Positions 46,021-54,872 of a DNA stretch of 64,000 nt are shown in pieces. Where the stretch lies: NCBI GenBank assembly GCA_028821235.1, contig JAPPGV010000014.1, forward strand, positions 1 through 64,000. The letters run 5' to 3'. Below the pieces are notes generated by a model. That model saw nothing but the letters and a program-made list of their open reading frames with translations. It searched no databases and had not been told where the DNA came from. Positions within the stretch are counted from its first letter, which is position 1, and each line of letters starts with the position of its first letter. The translations under genes and the position numbers were made by a program. This DNA comes from a bacterium. GTDB taxonomy: Bacteria > Actinomycetota > Acidimicrobiia > Spongiisociales > Spongiisociaceae.

Positions 46021-46142
46021 GTCTCCTCGCTTACGATCCGCGTGGGTCGGAGGCTACTCGCGTCGCCACACCCATCGCGCCAACCGGCTATAAGGCCGGG
46101 CCACCTCGCGGGCCCGAGATCCCGGGAGCTGACGCGTTGGGG

Positions 46143-47900
46143 TCAGTACCCGCCGACCGTTGCCGGAACCTCGGAGGAGGTGGTGGCGGCGTCCAGGGAG
46201 TCCCGGGCATGGTATGACGACCGCACCAGCGGGCCCGACTCGATATGGGCCAGTCCGATCCGCCGGCCGAAGTCCGCGTAATCGGCGAACTCGTCGGGGT
46301 GGACGTAGCGGTCGACCGGGCGGTGTCTCACCGTGGGCCGCAGGTACTGGCCCACCGTGACCACGTCCACGCCGACCGCCCTGAGATCGGCGATGGCTCC
46401 CAGGACCTCATCACGGGCTTCGCCCATGCCCACGATCAGTCCCGACTTCACCACCCCGTCCGGTCGGTACCACTTCGCCCGGGCCAGAAGCGCGAGGGAG
46501 CGTCCGTACGAGGCGGCGGTCCTGACCTCGCGCTGGAGCCGGAGGACGGTCTCGGTGTTGTGGTTCAGCACGGCCGGCCCCGCTTCCATGACCCGCTCCA
46601 GGTCCGCCCTGGCTCCCTTGAAGTCGGGAATCAGCACCTCGACGTCGCACTCCGGTACCCGTTTCCGCACCTCCTGCACCGTCCTGGCGAAGATGGTCGA
46701 GCCGCCGTCGGGAAGGTCATCGCGGTTGACGGACGTGATCACGGCGTGGCGGAGACCCATCGCCGCGATGGCCTCGGCCACCCGGACCGGTTCCTGAAGG
46801 TCGAGTCCTTGGGGGCGGCCCGTCGTGACGTCGCAGAAGCCACACGCCCGGGTGCAGACGCCACCCAGGATCATGATGGTGGCGGCGCCCTCGCTCCAGC
46901 ACTCGTAGATGTTGGGGCAGCCTGCTTCCTCGCACACCGTGTGGAGGTCGAGCTCCCGCATGAGCCTTCCGAGCTGCCGGTATTCCGGCCCCAAGCGGGC
47001 GGTCACCTTCATCCACGGCGCCCGGGGCGGCTCGCCCGCCAGCCGCTTGCCGATCGTCACCGGCACGGCTGCCCGGCCCTTGCGGGCGAAGGTTCCCTCG
47101 GCAAGGAGCCGGTCCACCTCGAAGGTTCTCAGCCGTCCCTGCCCCCGGGTGAAGGCGCCCAGCTGGAGGTCGTTCTGCTCGTACCCGAACACCTCCACGA
47201 AGCGAGGGACCAGCACCTCGACGGTCTCCTCTATCGAGATCCTCCTGCCCAGGAGCTCCGCCAGGGAGGTGACGGGACGGTCGGTGATGCCGCACGGGTG
47301 CATGTGACCGAAGTAGCTCATGTCAGGGTCGACATTCAGGGCGAAGCCATGCATGGTCACGCCCCGAGCCACCCGTACGCCGATTGCGGCCACCTTCCCC
47401 CGGTCGGTCCACACTCCGGTGTACCCGGCATCCCGCCAGGCCTCGACGCCGAAGTCGGACATGGTGCGGATCAGCACCTCCTCCACGGCCCGGACATAGG
47501 GGACGATCTTGCGCAGGTCGGCCAGGGCCAGGATGGGGTAGCCGACCAGCTGGCCGGGGCCGTGGTACGTGACGTCGCCCCCGCGGTCGATATCGAACCG
47601 CGTCGCTCCGATCGCGGCCAGGCGATCCTCGGGAAGGAGGAGGTGGGAGCCGTCGCCGTTGCGACCCACGGTGTAGACGTGGGGGTGTTCCTGCAGGAGC
47701 AGGTAATCGGACCCGGCCCGGCCCGTCTGCCTGCCCTCCCAGAAGGCGCGTTGCAGGTCCCAGGCCTCGTCGTACGCGAGACGGCCCAGCCACCTGGTGC
47801 GCAACCGGGTCGGTTCGGCCGCTATCCGGAACTGCCGGTCCGGTTCGACCGGCAGCCGGACCGGCTCCGGTAGTCTGTCTAGGTCAGTTGCTGTTCCCAA
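46143..47900 (-). CDS. Fused octanoyltransferase-lipoyl synthase (LipB-LipA)
   Basis: One 585-residue protein carries both steps of de novo lipoate synthesis. LipB part (about 30-250): RGGDVTYHGPGQLVGYP, catalytic K169 (TDRGKVAAIG) and C203 (HPCGIT). A linker follows. LipA part (about 285-575): auxiliary-cluster cysteines 323, 328 and 334 (CEEAGCPNIYEC), radical-SAM cysteines 349, 353 and 356 (CTRACGFC), and C-terminal RSSYHA. Both active sites are intact and no internal stop or frame change is seen. Start TTG 47900 has GGAG 8 nt upstream and overlaps the E2 gene by 22 bp, so enzyme and lipoylated target are coupled. Confidence 0.93.
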   Translation of the reverse strand: MGTATDLDRLPEPVRLPVEPDRQFRIAAEPTRLRTRWLGRLAYDEAWDLQRAFWEGRQTGRAGSDYLLLQEHPHVYTVGRNGDGSHLLLPEDRLAAIGATRFDIDRGGDVTYHGPGQLVGYPILALADLRKIVPYVRAVEEVLIRTMSDFGVEAWRDAGYTGVWTDRGKVAAIGVRVARGVTMHGFALNVDPDMSYFGHMHPCGITDRPVTSLAELLGRRISIEETVEVLVPRFVEVFGYEQNDLQLGAFTRGQGRLRTFEVDRLLAEGTFARKGRAAVPVTIGKRLAGEPPRAPWMKVTARLGPEYRQLGRLMRELDLHTVCEEAGCPNIYECWSEGAATIMILGGVCTRACGFCDVTTGRPQGLDLQEPVRVAEAIAAMGLRHAVITSVNRDDLPDGGSTIFARTVQEVRKRVPECDVEVLIPDFKGARADLERVMEAGPAVLNHNTETVLRLQREVRTAASYGRSLALLARAKWYRPDGVVKSGLIVGMGEARDEVLGAIADLRAVGVDVVTVGQYLRPTVRHRPVDRYVHPDEFADYADFGRRIGLAHIESGPLVRSSYHARDSLDAATTSSEVPATVGGY

Positions 47901-49168
47901 TCCCAGGTCTCCAGGTTTTCCTTGATCCGGCGGAGGAAGAGAACTGCGGTGGAGCCGTCGAAGGCTCGATGATCCCAGGACAGGCCGAGGTAACCCATGT
48001 GCCTGATGGCGATGGCGTCCGCGCCATCGGGCGTGGTTATCACCTTGGGTCGCTTGGCGATACCGTCTGTCGAGAGGATGGCCACGTCGGGAACGTTGAT
48101 GACCGGCGCCGACATGAACGAGCCGTAGGGCCCGGGATTGGTGATCGTAAAGGTGCTGCCGGAGATGTCGTCGGGACCCACCCGACCGCCGCGCGCCCGC
48201 ACTGCCAGGTCGCGGACCTTCCTCGCCAGGGCTCTCAGCGAATAGTCATCCGCCTTCTTTATGGTGACCACCATGAGGCCGTCCTGGTTGAGGTCAACGG
48301 CGATCCCGAGATGGACATCCTGGTGGAATGTGGCGGTGCGACCCTGCTGGTCGAAGGAACTGTTGACCACCGGGAAGGCCCGGAGGGCGTCCATCGTGGC
48401 GCGGGCGATGAAGGGCAGGTAGGTGAGCGAGAATCCTTCCTGCCGCCGGAAGGACTCGCGGTGGGCTTGGCGCACCCTCTCCACCTGCTCGTAGTCGACC
48501 TCCATAGAGGTCCACACGTGGGCGGCGGTGCGTAGCGAAGCGACCATGTTGTCGGCGATTCGCACCCGCAGGCGGCTGAGCTTGACGGGCTCGTCCATCT
48601 GCGGACCGGGATCGGCAGGCGCGGGCTCGGGCTCGGAGACTGCGGGGGCCGGGGCCGGTTCGGGCGCCGCCTTCATGCTGTCTATGTAGGCGAGCACATC
48701 GTTGCGCGTAACGCGGCCGTCGCGTCCGGTGCCCTCGATGACGCCCGGATCGATGTCGTGCTCCCGGGCCAGGCGGCGGACCACCGGCGACAGGAACTTG
48801 CGGGGTCCGCGCCGGTCGGGCGCATCCGATGCCGGGGCCGGTGCGGCCTCCGGTGGGGGCGGGGACGCCTCCCCTTCCTCCGCGGGGGGCGCTTCGGCCT
48901 CAGCAGCAGCGGCCGCCGGGACGCCCTCGTCGACCGAGGCGATCACCACCATGGCCGTGCCGACCTCGATCGTCTCGCCCTCGCCCACCAGTATCTCGCT
49001 GACCACACCGGCCACCGGTGACGGAACCTCCGTGTCGACCTTGTCGGTGGAGATCTCGACGATGGCCTCGTCGAGGGCGATGGAGTCGCCCTCCTGCTTC
49101 ATCCACCGGAGCACGGTGCCCTCCGTTACCGTCTCGCCCAACTGCGGCATGGACACTGTGGTTGGCAT
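47879..49168 (-). CDS. 2-oxo acid dehydrogenase E2 acyltransferase (dihydrolipoamide)
   Basis: Core subunit of a 2-oxoglutarate, pyruvate or branched-chain dehydrogenase. The 429 residues comprise one lipoyl domain (about 1-78; lipoylated K43 in STDKVDTE), a Pro/Ala/Glu-rich linker, a peripheral-subunit-binding domain (about 118-155; LSPVVRRLAREHDID) and the catalytic domain with SWDHRAFDGSTAV near the end. SucB is the best guess, but the substrate is not fixed by sequence alone. ATG 49168 with AGAGGTGAG upstream. It is flanked by lpd and lipB-lipA. Confidence 0.92.
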   Translation of the reverse strand: MPTTVSMPQLGETVTEGTVLRWMKQEGDSIALDEAIVEISTDKVDTEVPSPVAGVVSEILVGEGETIEVGTAMVVIASVDEGVPAAAAAEAEAPPAEEGEASPPPPEAAPAPASDAPDRRGPRKFLSPVVRRLAREHDIDPGVIEGTGRDGRVTRNDVLAYIDSMKAAPEPAPAPAVSEPEPAPADPGPQMDEPVKLSRLRVRIADNMVASLRTAAHVWTSMEVDYEQVERVRQAHRESFRRQEGFSLTYLPFIARATMDALRAFPVVNSSFDQQGRTATFHQDVHLGIAVDLNQDGLMVVTIKKADDYSLRALARKVRDLAVRARGGRVGPDDISGSTFTITNPGPYGSFMSAPVINVPDVAILSTDGIAKRPKVITTPDGADAIAIRHMGYLGLSWDHRAFDGSTAVLFLRRIKENLETWDWEQQLT

Positions 49169-49208
49169 GTTTCTCACCTCTCCAGGGGTCGGGGCCTCAT
49201 CGGCGGAC

Positions 49209-50588
49209 TCAGTGAAGGGGACGACCCGCCGAGGACAGCAAGGTCTCTCCGATCGCCTCGCTCAACGTGGGATGGGCGTGTATGAACGCCGCCACCTCCT
49301 CCGGCAGGGCTTCCCAGCCCACCGCGTACATCAACTCGTGGATCATCTCGCCGGCCTGCGGTCCGACCACGGTGGCGCCCACGATAGGCCCGTCGACCTC
49401 GTTCAGGATCCTTACGAATCCCTGGTTCCTCCCGATGATGCGGGCCCGGCCCACGCCCACGAAGGAGTGGTCGTGCTCCTCCACCGCAATACCCTTGGCA
49501 GCCGCATCGACCGAGGTGATGCCCACGGATGCCACCTCCGGATGGGTGTAGACCACGCTGGGGAGGGCCCGGTAATCGACCGGAGCGGGCGTTCCGGTGG
49601 CTATGAACGTGATGGCTGCCATGGCCTCGGCGAAGGCGCCGTGCGCGAGGCCGGGGGTGCCGGCCACGATGTCGCCGACCGCGAAGACGCCCGGCTCGGC
49701 AGTCTGCATGGTCTCCAGGTCGGTGATGACGAAGCCCCGGTCGGTCTCCGTCCGGACCGTGTCCAGCCCCAGATTCTCGGTCACCGGCCGGCGCCCTACG
49801 GCCACCAGCACCGCGTCCACCTCGACTCCCGACTCGGCCGCCCCGGTCCCGCCGAGGAGGAGCGGGCGCTCACCGGAGTTGTCGAGCGTCGCGGCGGCCT
49901 CCAGGAAGAACCTCACCCGTCTGCGCCTCAACTGCTTCTGGAGCTCTCGGGCGGCGGCCGGCTCGAAGCCGGGAATGATCTGGTCCAGCATCTCGAAGAC
50001 CACCACATCGCTGCCCACGTCGGCCAGCAGGCTGGCGAACTCGCAACCAACTATCCCGCCCCCGATGATCCCCACCCGATCGGGCCGCTCGGTCCAGTCG
50101 AGCGCATGGTCTGAGTTGACGATCCTGACGCCGTCGTAAGGGAAGCCCGGAAGCTCGATCGGCACCGAACCGGTGGCGAGGATCACCGCCCGGCCCTCGA
50201 GTACCCGGGTGGCTCCGTCGTGATCGACCTCGACCCTTCCCGGTCCGGCCATCCGGCCCGTGCCCTTGACGACCTCGACCTTCCGCATCCTGAGCAGACC
50301 GGACAGGCCTCTCACGAGGCCGTTCACGATCCGGTCCTTGCGCGCCAGCGCCTTGGGCCAGTCGAAGGAGGTTTCCCCCGTCACCACTCCGAACTCCCCT
50401 GCGGAACGAACCGTCGAGTAAACCTCGGCGGACTGGAGCCAGGTCTTGGCCGGTATGCAGCCCCGTAGCAGGCAGGTTCCGCCTAGCTCATCCTTCTCGA
50501 CCAGAGCCACCGAGAGACCGAAGTTGTGGGCGTACAGGGCGGCGCCGTAGCCGCCGGGGCCGCCGCCGATCACGATTACGTCATACAC
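49209..50588 (-). CDS. lpdA: Dihydrolipoyl dehydrogenase (E3)
   Basis: FAD enzyme re-oxidising lipoyl groups with NAD. The 459-residue product has IGGGPGGYGAAL (FAD), the redox-active pair in GGTCLLRGCIP, IGGGIVGCEFA (NAD), FAVGDIVAG and the C-terminal HAHPTLSEA with the catalytic histidine. GTG 50588 has GGAGA upstream; a TTG at 50612 is possible but lacks a site. It is first of the lpd-E2-lipB/lipA operon. Confidence 0.95.
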   Translation of the reverse strand: MYDVIVIGGGPGGYGAALYAHNFGLSVALVEKDELGGTCLLRGCIPAKTWLQSAEVYSTVRSAGEFGVVTGETSFDWPKALARKDRIVNGLVRGLSGLLRMRKVEVVKGTGRMAGPGRVEVDHDGATRVLEGRAVILATGSVPIELPGFPYDGVRIVNSDHALDWTERPDRVGIIGGGIVGCEFASLLADVGSDVVVFEMLDQIIPGFEPAAARELQKQLRRRRVRFFLEAAATLDNSGERPLLLGGTGAAESGVEVDAVLVAVGRRPVTENLGLDTVRTETDRGFVITDLETMQTAEPGVFAVGDIVAGTPGLAHGAFAEAMAAITFIATGTPAPVDYRALPSVVYTHPEVASVGITSVDAAAKGIAVEEHDHSFVGVGRARIIGRNQGFVRILNEVDGPIVGATVVGPQAGEMIHELMYAVGWEALPEEVAAFIHAHPTLSEAIGETLLSSAGRPLH

Positions 50589-50712
50589 GGATGCGTTTCT
50601 CCGATTCGCCAAGGGATGCGATTGGTCTGCCTGCAGGACAACCTGGTGTCATTCCACGGACAGAACACCAGCCTAGTTCGGGCTGAGAGATCCAAACCTC
50701 TACCCTCCCGGC

Positions 50713-50805
50713 ATGCCCACCAGGTACCTGATCATCGCGGCGTTGATCACCGCCATGGTGATACTGGTCGGGGTGGGCGCCTGGTTCCTACTCGGAGTGA
50801 TCTAG
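50713..50805 (+). CDS. Possible 30-aa single-span membrane peptide
   Basis: ATG 50713 opens a short frame MPTRYLIIAALITAMV... with one helix of about 22 hydrophobic residues ending in TAG at 50805. There is no clear ribosome site. It faces lpd divergently and ends 3 nt from the convergent gene at 50809. It is protein-like in content, but chance cannot be excluded. Confidence 0.4.
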   Translation: MPTRYLIIAALITAMVILVGVGAWFLLGVI

Positions 50806-50808
50806 CAA

Positions 50809-51027
50809 CTACGGGCTCCGGAATCCCCGGTTGCGGGCCTCGGCCAAGGTGTCAGGGCCGAAACTCTGGATCAGGTTACGCCCCAGCAGGTCGTCGTCCC
50901 CGAGCCTGGCCTCGAGCCGGGCGAGCTGGTCACCGTCGTCGCAGTCGTAGACGATCATCGTGTCCCTGGCGCCGACGAAGCGGCTCTTCTCGAACCGGGA
51001 CAGGCGGGAGGATGCCCCACCGGACAC
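50809..51027 (-). CDS. Small hypothetical protein
   Basis: A 72-residue soluble product (MIVYDCDDGDQLARLEARL, GPDTLAEARNRGFRSP) of unknown function. GTG 51027 directly abuts the stop of the zinc-ribbon gene, suggesting a coupled three-gene unit 51761-50809. An internal ATG 24 codons in is an alternative start. Confidence 0.6.
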   Translation of the reverse strand: MSGGASSRLSRFEKSRFVGARDTMIVYDCDDGDQLARLEARLGDDDLLGRNLIQSFGPDTLAEARNRGFRSP

Positions 51028-51318
51028 TCAGGCCCCTCCCCCGGTAGCCACCTCGGCTCCGCACATCGGGCAGGGCGCCACGCTCACATCGCCGACGATG
51101 AAGCTGAATCCGCATTCGGCATCCGGGCATCTCGCCCTCCGGGAGGGAACCTCGGGTGGAGGGGCCGGAGGCACCATGTCCTGGGGCCGTGGTCCGGGAC
51201 CAGGACCTCCTCCACCGGTGCCGCGCACCTCGTTGGTGACCCCGCAGGCCGGACAGGCATAGCGGCCCGGCGCCATGACCTCGAAACCCGTCCCGCAGCG
51301 ACCGCAGCGCGCCCTCAT
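51028..51318 (-). CDS. Double zinc-ribbon protein
   Basis: A 96-residue protein with two four-cysteine knuckle sites. The first is CGRC/CPAC near the N-terminus (MRARCGRCGTGFEV). The second, after a Gly/Pro-rich linker, is CPDAEC/CPMC. It likely binds two zinc ions; role unknown. ATG 51318 overlaps the preceding stop (ATGA) with AGGGGAACC upstream. Confidence 0.8.
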   Translation of the reverse strand: MRARCGRCGTGFEVMAPGRYACPACGVTNEVRGTGGGGPGPGPRPQDMVPPAPPPEVPSRRARCPDAECGFSFIVGDVSVAPCPMCGAEVATGGGA

Positions 51319-51761
51319 ACAGGTTCCCCTTCCTCGACCGGTTCTCCCATTGCTCCTATGCCCGCCAGGTACGCGGCCTCTCGGGCCAGCACCGCGGCTA
51401 TGTCGGACCGGGAGTAATCGTATCCGCTTGCGGCCAGCTTGGCACGGATGTACTCGATGGCGCTGCCCTCGCCCCCGGCCACCACCCGCAAGCCCCTCCG
51501 GCGGCGGGCGGGAACCGCCAGACCCTGAAGGTAGTGGACCGACCACTCGATGATGCGCTGCGCGCCCGCCGGCCGGATCCGGTCGAGTACCTCCGGGTCG
51601 AGATGCTCCACCGCGAAGTCGATGGCGTCGTTGATGACGTAGACCGGTTGACGCTCTGCCCGGGTACTCCTACGCCGGACCAGGACGGCCACCGACATGG
51701 CGGCCAGGGCCAGGAGGAGGATTAGCGCCACGCCGAGCGCGATGACCGGAACGGATGGCAT
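51315..51761 (-). CDS. Single-span membrane hypothetical protein
   Basis: A 148-residue protein with an N-terminal transmembrane helix (about 4-28), a short basic stretch (RRRSTRAER) and a cytoplasmic helical domain (INDAIDFAVEHLDPEVLDRI, YIRAKLAASGYDY). No family is recognised. It is first of the three-gene unit with the zinc-ribbon protein. Confidence 0.75.
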   Translation of the reverse strand: MPSVPVIALGVALILLLALAAMSVAVLVRRRSTRAERQPVYVINDAIDFAVEHLDPEVLDRIRPAGAQRIIEWSVHYLQGLAVPARRRRGLRVVAGGEGSAIEYIRAKLAASGYDYSRSDIAAVLAREAAYLAGIGAMGEPVEEGEPV

Positions 51762-51782
51762 GGCCGGATCCTAGGAGGGTTT

Positions 51783-51810
51783 CTGGTCGCGAGTCTCTAG
51801 TCTCCGGCTG
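51783..51810 (+). repeat. Degenerate 7-nt tandem repeat
   Basis: Units CTGGTCG, CGAGTCT, CTAGTCT and CCGGCTG upstream of the 51761 gene. CTAGTCT is identical to the first unit at the lepA stop (32515). Confidence 0.45.
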
Positions 51811-51828
51811 ACGGCGTGATGGACGTCA

Positions 51829-51856
51829 CTAACAACATCTACCAACCGCCAACTAG
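51829..51856 (-). repeat. Heptad repeat reaching into the end of the beta-propeller gene
   Basis: On the minus strand, CTAGTTG, GCGGTTG, GTAGATG and TTGTTAG. The first units encode the protein's last residues LVGGW, and the third contains its TAG stop. The repeat therefore extends about 17 nt into the coding sequence. Confidence 0.5.
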
Positions 51857-53977
51857 CTCTTCCGGGATCGGGAACCCGGTCCAGGAGGTTGCCTCGAACC
51901 TGTCCAGGTCCGAGCCCAGCAGGCCGCCTTCCGACACGGTGAAGAGCGTGTCGCCCACCACCAGGGACCGGAGGATCGGCCAGGGGCCCCAGAAGCGGAG
52001 CTCGTCCTCGGGAACGCCGGGCACCTTCGGCTCGTGCTCGACAGTGGCCAGTTGCCGGATGCCTCCGGCGCCGACCGAGAGCACGAAGGCCCCCGCGAAG
52101 TAGTCCCAGTAGTCTGACTGGTCGTCGTACTTCCACCAGCCCACCGGCATCACGGCCATGTCCTTCGGCGCCCAGTACAGGAAGGCGCGGTGGTCCCACT
52201 CCACGTCCGAATAGGAGTCCTCCACGGTGAACTGATGGATGCGAAGCGGGTTGGCCAGATCGGAGACATCGAACACCGATACCTGGGTGCCCAGCGTCCA
52301 ACCCCGCTCATCGGCATCCTGACCGATTCCCAGCAGGAGCCCGTCACCGATCGGGTGCAGGTAGGCGGAGTAGCCGAGGATCTTGAGCTCACCCACCACC
52401 CGGGGGTTCTCGGGGTCGGACAGGTCGACGGTGTAGAGCGGATCGGTCTGGCGGAAGGTGACTATGTAGCCGATATCGCCGATGAACCGGACGGCGAAAA
52501 TGCGCTCGCCCTGCCCGAGACCTCCCACGGATCCGACGATCCGTAGCTGCCGGCCATCCCTGGCCATAACGTCCACCCGGCTCACCGAGGGCCGGTTCTC
52601 ACGGACCCACCAGCTCCACGAAGGGTCGTCGGTGGAGGCCACCCGCAGGTGTCCGTCGTACTCGGACATGGCGAACTGGTTCAGGAGGAATCCGTCCACC
52701 GATCCGCTCGCCAGGTATTCGGGGCCGCCCGAGCCCCCGATGTCGAATTGATGGATATGGGTGCTGATGGCTTCCGCCTCCCTGATCGCCGTCTCCTCGT
52801 CGAGGGCATCCCAGTCGGCCCAGCGCTGGGTGGCGACGTAGAGGTTGGTCGACGACGCGTAGACCGTGTCGCCTCCCGACATCACGGTTGACACCGCCTC
52901 GGTGCCGATCCCGCCGGCGAGGTCGAAGCTCAGCACGGACAGGAAGTCGAACCCCGAGAACTGCTCGGGTGCGTATGACGAGGCACAATCGATGAACAGG
53001 CCCCGCGAGATGCCGCCCGTACCCTCGAGGACGTAACCAGGTGCCCAGTCCTCCAGAGTCGATTCCGCGATGGTCATCCGGTTGGCCATCTCGGCCCTGG
53101 CCTCGGCCGACCGGGACGCGGGATAGACGAACGGGAGCCGTTCGTGGGGCCGGGAGGAGAGGACCAGGCTGACCCGCTCGCCCACCAGCCGGGCCGACAC
53201 GTACCTGCCCTCCACCGTGAGAGTGCCGGTCACGGTCAGGTTCCCGGGGTCGGACAGATCGACCTGGACCACCTGGGTGAGGTCGCCGACCGGTCCATAG
53301 CCGCCGGCCATCAGCAGGGCGGTGCCTTCGCCGAGGAACATCCGGAAACTGTGGAACCTGCCGAGACTCTCGTCCTTGCCCTGCTGGGACTCCCAGGACC
53401 AGAGATCGAGCGTCCCCACCAGTTCAGGACTGCCTGACGAGACGTCGATGTAGTGGAGCATGCCATGGGCCAGGACGAGGATCCGGCTTCCGTCGGTCTT
53501 GACGAGGTCCGGCTCGTCGACGCCGATTTCCTGGACGTTGGTGGTCGAGTAGTCGACGCCGGCTTGCGGGGCCGAGGCGACGCTGTCGGCCGCGGCCGCA
53601 GCGCTTTCCTCCATGATCTCGAAATCTGCCTCTTCCACGATGAGCTCTTCGGGGTAGCGGCCACCGTCGAGGCCGTAGGGCCCCACCCGTTCCAGCGCTT
53701 CCGCCTTGACGTGGCCGATGAACGCATCGCACGAATCGAACTCCACTAGCGCCGAGGCGAAGAGACCGACAACGGGGTCCGGGCCGGTGGTGGAGACCGT
53801 GAGGCCCGTAGTGGAGACTGCGGAGCCGGTGGTGAGGGCCGTGGTAACGGTGATCGCCGGTACCGTTGCTACGGTCGGGGTGATGGCAACCGGTCGGGTG
53901 GTGGTCACGGCCGGGTCCGGCGCGCAGGCGCCGACGAGGAGTGCCATGACGACCAACCAGACTGCGTGCTTCCTCAT
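51839..53977 (-). CDS. Secreted beta-propeller lipoprotein
   Basis: A 712-residue protein with a signal peptide and lipobox LVGAC (C18), a Thr/Val-rich spacer, then a large secreted beta-propeller domain. Family-typical segments include DEPDLVKTDGSRILVLAHG, DLSDPENPRVVGELKILGY and the repeated LSDPGN/LSDPEN blades. Members are widespread in Actinomycetota, archaea and Firmicutes with unknown function, and are sometimes annotated as C-terminal beta-propeller or secreted protein. ATG 53977 follows AAGGAG. It is divergent from sufC. Confidence 0.87.
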   Translation of the reverse strand: MRKHAVWLVVMALLVGACAPDPAVTTTRPVAITPTVATVPAITVTTALTTGSAVSTTGLTVSTTGPDPVVGLFASALVEFDSCDAFIGHVKAEALERVGPYGLDGGRYPEELIVEEADFEIMEESAAAAADSVASAPQAGVDYSTTNVQEIGVDEPDLVKTDGSRILVLAHGMLHYIDVSSGSPELVGTLDLWSWESQQGKDESLGRFHSFRMFLGEGTALLMAGGYGPVGDLTQVVQVDLSDPGNLTVTGTLTVEGRYVSARLVGERVSLVLSSRPHERLPFVYPASRSAEARAEMANRMTIAESTLEDWAPGYVLEGTGGISRGLFIDCASSYAPEQFSGFDFLSVLSFDLAGGIGTEAVSTVMSGGDTVYASSTNLYVATQRWADWDALDEETAIREAEAISTHIHQFDIGGSGGPEYLASGSVDGFLLNQFAMSEYDGHLRVASTDDPSWSWWVRENRPSVSRVDVMARDGRQLRIVGSVGGLGQGERIFAVRFIGDIGYIVTFRQTDPLYTVDLSDPENPRVVGELKILGYSAYLHPIGDGLLLGIGQDADERGWTLGTQVSVFDVSDLANPLRIHQFTVEDSYSDVEWDHRAFLYWAPKDMAVMPVGWWKYDDQSDYWDYFAGAFVLSVGAGGIRQLATVEHEPKVPGVPEDELRFWGPWPILRSLVVGDTLFTVSEGGLLGSDLDRFEATSWTGFPIPEELVGGW

Positions 53978-54113
53978 GTCCGGCTCCTTCCAGGAATGAT
54001 TCTGATGGACGATTCCTCCCTATGACGCCCCGGGGCCGCCCTTCGGTTCCCGACCCCGCAGCGGGGCGGGTACCCTGGGGTCCGCACCGCTTCCTCATCA
54101 GGAGATCCACCCA

Positions 54114-54872
54114 TTGACCGACCCCGGCCCCCTGCTGGCCGTCGAAGACCTGCATGCGTCTGTCGGCGGACAACCCATCCTGTGCGGCGTCAACCTCACT
54201 GCCCGTAGGGGCGAGATCCACGCCATCATGGGTCCCAACGGCTCCGGGAAGTCCACCCTGGCCAAGGTCTTGATGGGACATCCGGGCTACGAGGTCACGT
54301 CCGGGATGGTCTCCTTCAAGGGGGAGGACATAACGGAGGCCGATCCCCCCAGCCGGGCCAACATGGGAATGTTTCTCGCCTTCCAGTATCCGGAGGAGAT
54401 TCCGGGCGTGTCGGTCGTCAACTTCCTCCGCACCGCGCTCAGCAACCGGACCGGGGTCGATTACACCGTTCTCGAGTTGCGGTTGCGGGTCATGGACGCC
54501 ATGGAGTCGCTCGGCATGGATGCCTCCTTCGCCGACCGCTACGTGAACCAGGGCTTCTCCGGAGGCGAACGCAAGCGCAACGAGGTCCTGCAGATGGTGG
54601 TGCTCGAGCCGGAGCTGGCCATCATGGACGAGACCGACTCCGGACTCGACATAGATGCCCTCCAGGTCGTGGCCGAAGGGGTGAACCGCCTGGCCGGGCC
54701 CGAGCGCGGGTTTGTCGTCATAACCCATTACCAGCGGCTCCTCGACTACGTCACCCCCGACCACGTCCACGTACTGGTTGATGGCCGGATCGTGAGATCC
54801 GGTGGCGCCGATTTGGCCCATCAACTGGAGGAGGAAGGATACGAAGCCTTCCGAGCCGTCGCGGCGCCATGA
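54114..54872 (+). CDS. sufC: Fe-S cluster assembly ATPase SufC
   Basis: ABC-type ATPase that energises the SufBCD scaffold. The 252 residues have Walker A GPNGSGKST, the SufC-specific signature GFSGGERKRNE, LAIMDETDSGLD and the H-switch ITHYQRLL. Start TTG 54114 with AGGAG 8 nt upstream. sufB and sufD are not adjacent; upstream is a divergent unrelated gene. Confidence 0.95.
   Translation: MTDPGPLLAVEDLHASVGGQPILCGVNLTARRGEIHAIMGPNGSGKSTLAKVLMGHPGYEVTSGMVSFKGEDITEADPPSRANMGMFLAFQYPEEIPGVSVVNFLRTALSNRTGVDYTVLELRLRVMDAMESLGMDASFADRYVNQGFSGGERKRNEVLQMVVLEPELAIMDETDSGLDIDALQVVAEGVNRLAGPERGFVVITHYQRLLDYVTPDHVHVLVDGRIVRSGGADLAHQLEEEGYEAFRAVAAP

Noticed and set aside
46245-47873. A 542-codon plus-strand frame opposite lipB-lipA
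   Set aside because: Antisense shadow: no recognisable motif, and the sense strand carries all LipB and LipA active-site residues.
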